Below, piece by piece: positions 60,329 to 64,000 of a stretch of DNA of 64,000 nucleotides. The stretch's first letter is position 1, and every line of letters starts with the position of its first letter. The notes under the pieces were generated by a model. It did no database searches. It was not told the DNA's origin and was given only the letters and a program-made list of their open reading frames with translations. Origin of the DNA: Klebsiella sp. BIGb0138 (lineage in GTDB: Bacteria; Pseudomonadota; Gammaproteobacteria; Enterobacterales; Enterobacteriaceae); contig NZ_SMCV01000016.1 of assembly GCF_004342285.1 (NCBI RefSeq), positions 1-64,000 of the forward strand, read 5' to 3'. Position numbers and translations under genes: made by a program.

Positions 60329-61990
60329 TTACGCGGCGAGCAACTCTTTCGCGTTTGCCAGCGTATTGCGCGTGACTTCACTACCGCCCAGCAGGCGGGC
60401 CAGTTCCTGCAGCCGTGCGCGTTTATCTAATGGGTACATATGCGTTTCCGTCATCTCGCCGTCGGTCTCTTTGCAGACATAGAAATGATGGTGACCACAG
60501 CCGGCGACCTGCGGCAGGTGGGTGACGCACATCACCTGGGTCGATTCACCCAACTGGCGCAGCAGTTTACCGACCACTGCCGCCGTCGGGCCGCTGATAC
60601 CGACATCCACTTCATCGAAAATCAATGCCGGCGTTTCCATCTTCCGTGCCGTAATGACCTGAATGGCTAACGCGATACGCGACAGTTCACCGCCAGAGGC
60701 AACTTTAGCAATAGGCTGCAGCGGTTGGCCTGGGTTGGTGGTGACGCGAAACTCGATGCGGTCGGCCCCTTCCGCGGTGAGATGACGTTCGTCAAAGACG
60801 ACGTCGATGGCGAACACCCCATGCGGCATGGAAAGTGAGTGCATACTTTCAGTAATCAACTGAGTCAGCTCTTCAGCGCTGCTTTGGCGCAGAGCATGCA
60901 GCTGCCGGGCCGTCTCCAGCGCCAGCTGATGATGCTCCACCACCGTCTGGCTGAGTGACTCCAGCGAGCTGGCGCTATCGTCCAGCAGACGCTGTTCTTC
61001 CAGCAGCCCCTGATAGAAGGCCGGTAGCTCTTCCGGCGTTATCTGATGCTTGCGCGCCAGGGCAATCTGGCGAGAGAGGCGCTGTTCCAGCTCGAACAGA
61101 CGATTGGGGTCGAGATCCAGACGGTCATTATAGTGGCGCAGCTCATCGCTGGCTTCGCTGAGCTGAATGGCGGCCTCTTCGAGCATATCCAGTACGCCGG
61201 AAAGTTTGCCGTCCATACCGACGAGTTCGGTCACCAGCTGCCGGGCGGTGTAGAGCTGGCTCTGCAGGTTAGTTTCTTCACCATCGGCCAGCACCGTCAG
61301 CGCATGCTGGCAGGTGGTCAGCAGCTGGCCGCTGTTGGCCAGGCGCTTGTACTCTTCGTCGATTTGTTCGAACTCACCCTGCTGCGGGCTAAACTCGTTC
61401 AGCTCTTTCAACTGATATTGCAGCAGGTCGGCGCGGGCGGCGCGTTCCTGGCTCTGCTGCTGGTGCTGCGCCAGTTCGCGGCAGCTTTGATGCCACTGGC
61501 GATAGTGTTCTGCCATACGTTGAGTAAGCGCATACTCACCGGTATAACCATCGAGCAGCGTTTTTTGATGTTCGGGGCGGGTCAGCAGCTGGTGCGCATG
61601 CTGACCATGAATCTGAATCAGCAGCTGGCCGAGCTCGCGAAGCTGAGAGAGCGGGACGGCGGTGCCGTTAATAAAGCCACGGGAGCGTCCGTCCGTGCTG
61701 ATGACGCGGCGAAGTAAACACTCACATCCGCTTTCAAGCTGGTTCTCCTCCAGCCAGCGCTGCGCCGCCGGGGTATCTTTCAGTGCGAAACGGGCGCACA
61801 GGTCCGCGCGGCTGGCGCCTCTTCGCACCATATCTGCTTCGGCTCTGCCACCAAGGCATAGCCCCAGCGCATCGATGGCAATAGATTTCCCCGCCCCGGT
61901 TTCCCCGGTGATGGCGGTCATGCCGCTGTGAAAATCGATTTCCAGTTCACGAACGATAGCAAAGTTACTGATGGTGAGTTGCGCCAGCAT
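60329..61990 (-). CDS. recN: DNA repair protein RecN
   Basis: 553 residues. SMC-like: Walker A GETGAGKS (29-36), long coiled coil in the middle, ABC signature [14 protein letters not shown] and Walker [15 protein letters not shown]. It acts in double-strand break repair. Two LexA boxes precede it. Confidence 0.98.
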   Translation of the reverse strand: MLAQLTISNFAIVRELEIDFHSGMTAITGETGAGKSIAIDALGLCLGGRAEADMVRRGASRADLCARFALKDTPAAQRWLEENQLESGCECLLRRVISTDGRSRGFINGTAVPLSQLRELGQLLIQIHGQHAHQLLTRPEHQKTLLDGYTGEYALTQRMAEHYRQWHQSCRELAQHQQQSQERAARADLLQYQLKELNEFSPQQGEFEQIDEEYKRLANSGQLLTTCQHALTVLADGEETNLQSQLYTARQLVTELVGMDGKLSGVLDMLEEAAIQLSEASDELRHYNDRLDLDPNRLFELEQRLSRQIALARKHQITPEELPAFYQGLLEEQRLLDDSASSLESLSQTVVEHHQLALETARQLHALRQSSAEELTQLITESMHSLSMPHGVFAIDVVFDERHLTAEGADRIEFRVTTNPGQPLQPIAKVASGGELSRIALAIQVITARKMETPALIFDEVDVGISGPTAAVVGKLLRQLGESTQVMCVTHLPQVAGCGHHHFYVCKETDGEMTETHMYPLDKRARLQELARLLGGSEVTRNTLANAKELLAA

Positions 61991-62016
61991 AGCTGCCTTC
62001 CTGTATGAAAAACCAT

Positions 62017-62058
62017 TACTGTGTTTTCGTACAGTATAGACTGGTTTTTTATCCAGTA
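62017..62058 (-). promoter_or_regulatory. Two LexA boxes upstream of recN
   Basis: Plus-strand TACTGTGTTTTCGTACAGTA (62017-62036) is a good CTGT-N8-ACAG box. GACTGGTTTTTTATCCAGTA (62039-62058) is a weaker CTGG-N8-CCAG box. recN of E. coli also has multiple boxes and is strongly SOS-induced. Confidence 0.88.
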
Positions 62059-62076
62059 AAGAGGCGGCCTGTAAAA

Positions 62077-62955
62077 TCAGAACAATTTTTTCGACCAGCC
62101 CAGCTTCGTACTCAATGTATTGAAATAGCTGTAATCTTTTGGATGAATCAGGTTCAGATGATAATCGCAGCGGTGGATCAGCACATCTTCGCCATCCTGA
62201 ATCGGCAGGGCTATCTGGCTGTCGCAGCTGATCTCCAGATCGCTGCAGCGCTGGGAGAAACGCAGGCGAATGGTGCTGTCGCCGTTAATCACCAGCGGAC
62301 GAGCCGACAGGGTATGCGGGAACATCGGCACCAGAGTGATGGCGTCTAATGACGGCGTCAGGATCGGGCCGCCGGCGGATAAGGAGTAGGCGGTGGAGCC
62401 CGTCGGCGTCGAGATGATCAGGCCGTCGGAGCGCTGCGAGAAGGCGAAGACCTCATCGATATACACTTCAAACTCAATCATATGCGCGACTTTTCCCGGG
62501 TGCAGAACTACCTCGTTAATTGCCGTGCTGATACGTTTCTGGCAATCCTGCTGGCACACCTGGGCTTCCAGTAAAAAACGCTTCTCAGCAATATAATGGC
62601 CTTCGAGCACATCGGCGAGCTGTTGCAGCGCATTATCCGGGTCGAGGTCGGTCAGAAAACCGAGGTTGCCGCGGTTAATGCCGATGACTTTAATATCGTA
62701 GCGCGCCAGGGTTCGCGCCGCGCCAAGCATATTGCCATCACCGCCAACGACCACCGCCAGATCCGCCTGTTGGCCAATTTCAGCCAGCGTTCCCGTTCTG
62801 ACGTTGCTAAGCTGAAGTTCATGGGCGATTTGTTGTTCGACCAGGACCTCGTAGCCTTGACTGCATAACCAGCGCCAGAGCATTTCATGTGTGGTCAGCG
62901 CGGTTGGGTGACGAGGGTGTCCCACAATGCCTATACACTTGAAATGGTTCTTCAT
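62077..62955 (-). CDS. nadK: NAD kinase
   Basis: 292 residues, as in E. coli. GGDGN (71-75) is the catalytic motif, with [15 protein letters not shown] and [17 protein letters not shown]. It phosphorylates NAD to NADP. Divergent from grpE. Confidence 0.98.
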   Translation of the reverse strand: MKNHFKCIGIVGHPRHPTALTTHEMLWRWLCSQGYEVLVEQQIAHELQLSNVRTGTLAEIGQQADLAVVVGGDGNMLGAARTLARYDIKVIGINRGNLGFLTDLDPDNALQQLADVLEGHYIAEKRFLLEAQVCQQDCQKRISTAINEVVLHPGKVAHMIEFEVYIDEVFAFSQRSDGLIISTPTGSTAYSLSAGGPILTPSLDAITLVPMFPHTLSARPLVINGDSTIRLRFSQRCSDLEISCDSQIALPIQDGEDVLIHRCDYHLNLIHPKDYSYFNTLSTKLGWSKKLF

Positions 62956-62977
62956 GTTCTGGATGTCCTTGCGTTAA

Positions 62978-63670
<693 letters not shown>

Positions 63671-63678
63671 CTCGCTTT

Positions 63679-63707
63679 AAAACGGCCGCCCGTGGGTGGC
63701 CGTTTTT
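63679..63707. terminator. Bidirectional terminator between grpE and corB
   Basis: AAAACGGCCGCC-CGTG-GGTGGCCGTTTTT with one G-T pair; A- and T-runs on both sides. Confidence 0.88.
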
Positions 63708-63791
63708 CTCTTCTTCTTCCGCCAGTTTTATCCTGCGGGCAAAAAAAACGGCGAACCTGACGTCCACCGTTTCCGCGAGCGGCCAGGCCGA

Positions 63792-64000
63792 TTACTCGGC
63801 GGCGCTTTCACGAATGGGCTTCACCGGCATCACCTTCACCTGCTTAATCATATTGTCCTGAACGTCGAGAATATCGATATCGTATTGCTCGATGCGCACG
63901 CGCGTGCCGGGGGCCGGGATCTCTTCCAGCGCTTCCAGAATAATACCGTTGATCGTCCGGGCTTCGTCTTCCGGCAGGTGCCAGTTAAAGGCCTTGTTGA
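63792..64000 (-). CDS. corB: CorB/YfjD family protein, C-terminal end (cut by window)
   Basis: 69 codons to the stop 63794-63792, open to the window edge: FNWHLPEDEARTINGIILEA ... QDNMIKQVKVMPVKPIRESAAE. This is the CorC/HlyC transporter-associated C-terminal domain of YfjD, which follows grpE convergently in E. coli. The family has DUF21 and CBS domains upstream and is linked to magnesium/cobalt efflux. Confidence 0.9.
   Translation of the reverse strand, partial: NKAFNWHLPEDEARTINGIILEALEEIPAPGTRVRIEQYDIDILDVQDNMIKQVKVMPVKPIRESAAE

Noticed and set aside
60163-60381. Short frame between bamE and recN
   Set aside because: It overlaps the recN end and the bamE start; it fits spacer sequence better than a gene.

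Overview
The window is an Enterobacterales chromosome segment, most likely Klebsiella or a close relative. I infer this from host gene order and protein similarity (ssrA, smpB, ratA/ratB, bamE, recN, nadK, grpE, corB) and from a capsule-type tail spike; no species-specific marker was tested. Nearly 58 kb is prophage: a Mu-like phage that has transposed into a P2-like prophage, which itself sits in the 3' end of the tmRNA gene ssrA.

Mu-like prophage (1 to about 28,305, read on the minus strand, runs off the left edge). From its terminus near 28,305 inward: repressor (plus strand) divergent from ner, then transposase A and target activator B, small early genes (including a MazG-like and a GemA-like protein), one Mor/C-family activator, an exported protein of unknown role, and a 32-bp terminator element. 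Next come the lysis cassette, terminase, portal and head-morphogenesis genes. The same 32-bp terminator recurs just before the head operon (protease I with nested scaffold Z, major head protein T). The tail genes follow: sheath, tube, a chaperone pair joined by a -2 frameshift, tape measure, and baseplate up to a cut gp48.

P2-like prophage (about 28,306 to 57,909, plus strand except Q and P). Its replication gene A has lost its 5' end at the Mu junction, so integrase, immunity and early genes must lie beyond the far Mu end, outside the window. Between A and Q are an SOS-controlled dinI operon (strong LexA box), an Abi/HEPN-like gene with an HTH gene, the cos site and a DUF4145 gene. The late region follows P2 order: Q, P, O, N, M, L, X, holin, SAR endolysin, lysis accessory genes, R, S, then V, W, J, I, receptor-binding genes, FI, FII, E/E', T, U, D, ogr. 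TGT-N12-ACA Ogr boxes lie before O/P, V and FI. Two departures stand out: an AT-rich two-gene insertion between S and V (membrane coiled-coil protein plus PcfJ-like protein), and a large beta-helical tail spike, likely a capsule depolymerase, ahead of an H-like fibre with no fibre-assembly gene.

Host region (57,909 to 64,000). Intact ssrA and smpB, ratA and ratB, bamE, recN (two LexA boxes), nadK, grpE (textbook sigma-32 promoter) and the 3' end of corB (yfjD).

The best candidates for something undescribed are the S-V insertion (42,692-44,327) and the A-Q cargo (31,082-33,918). These correspond to P2's fun(Z) and tin/old loci, where P2 carries phage-exclusion genes.
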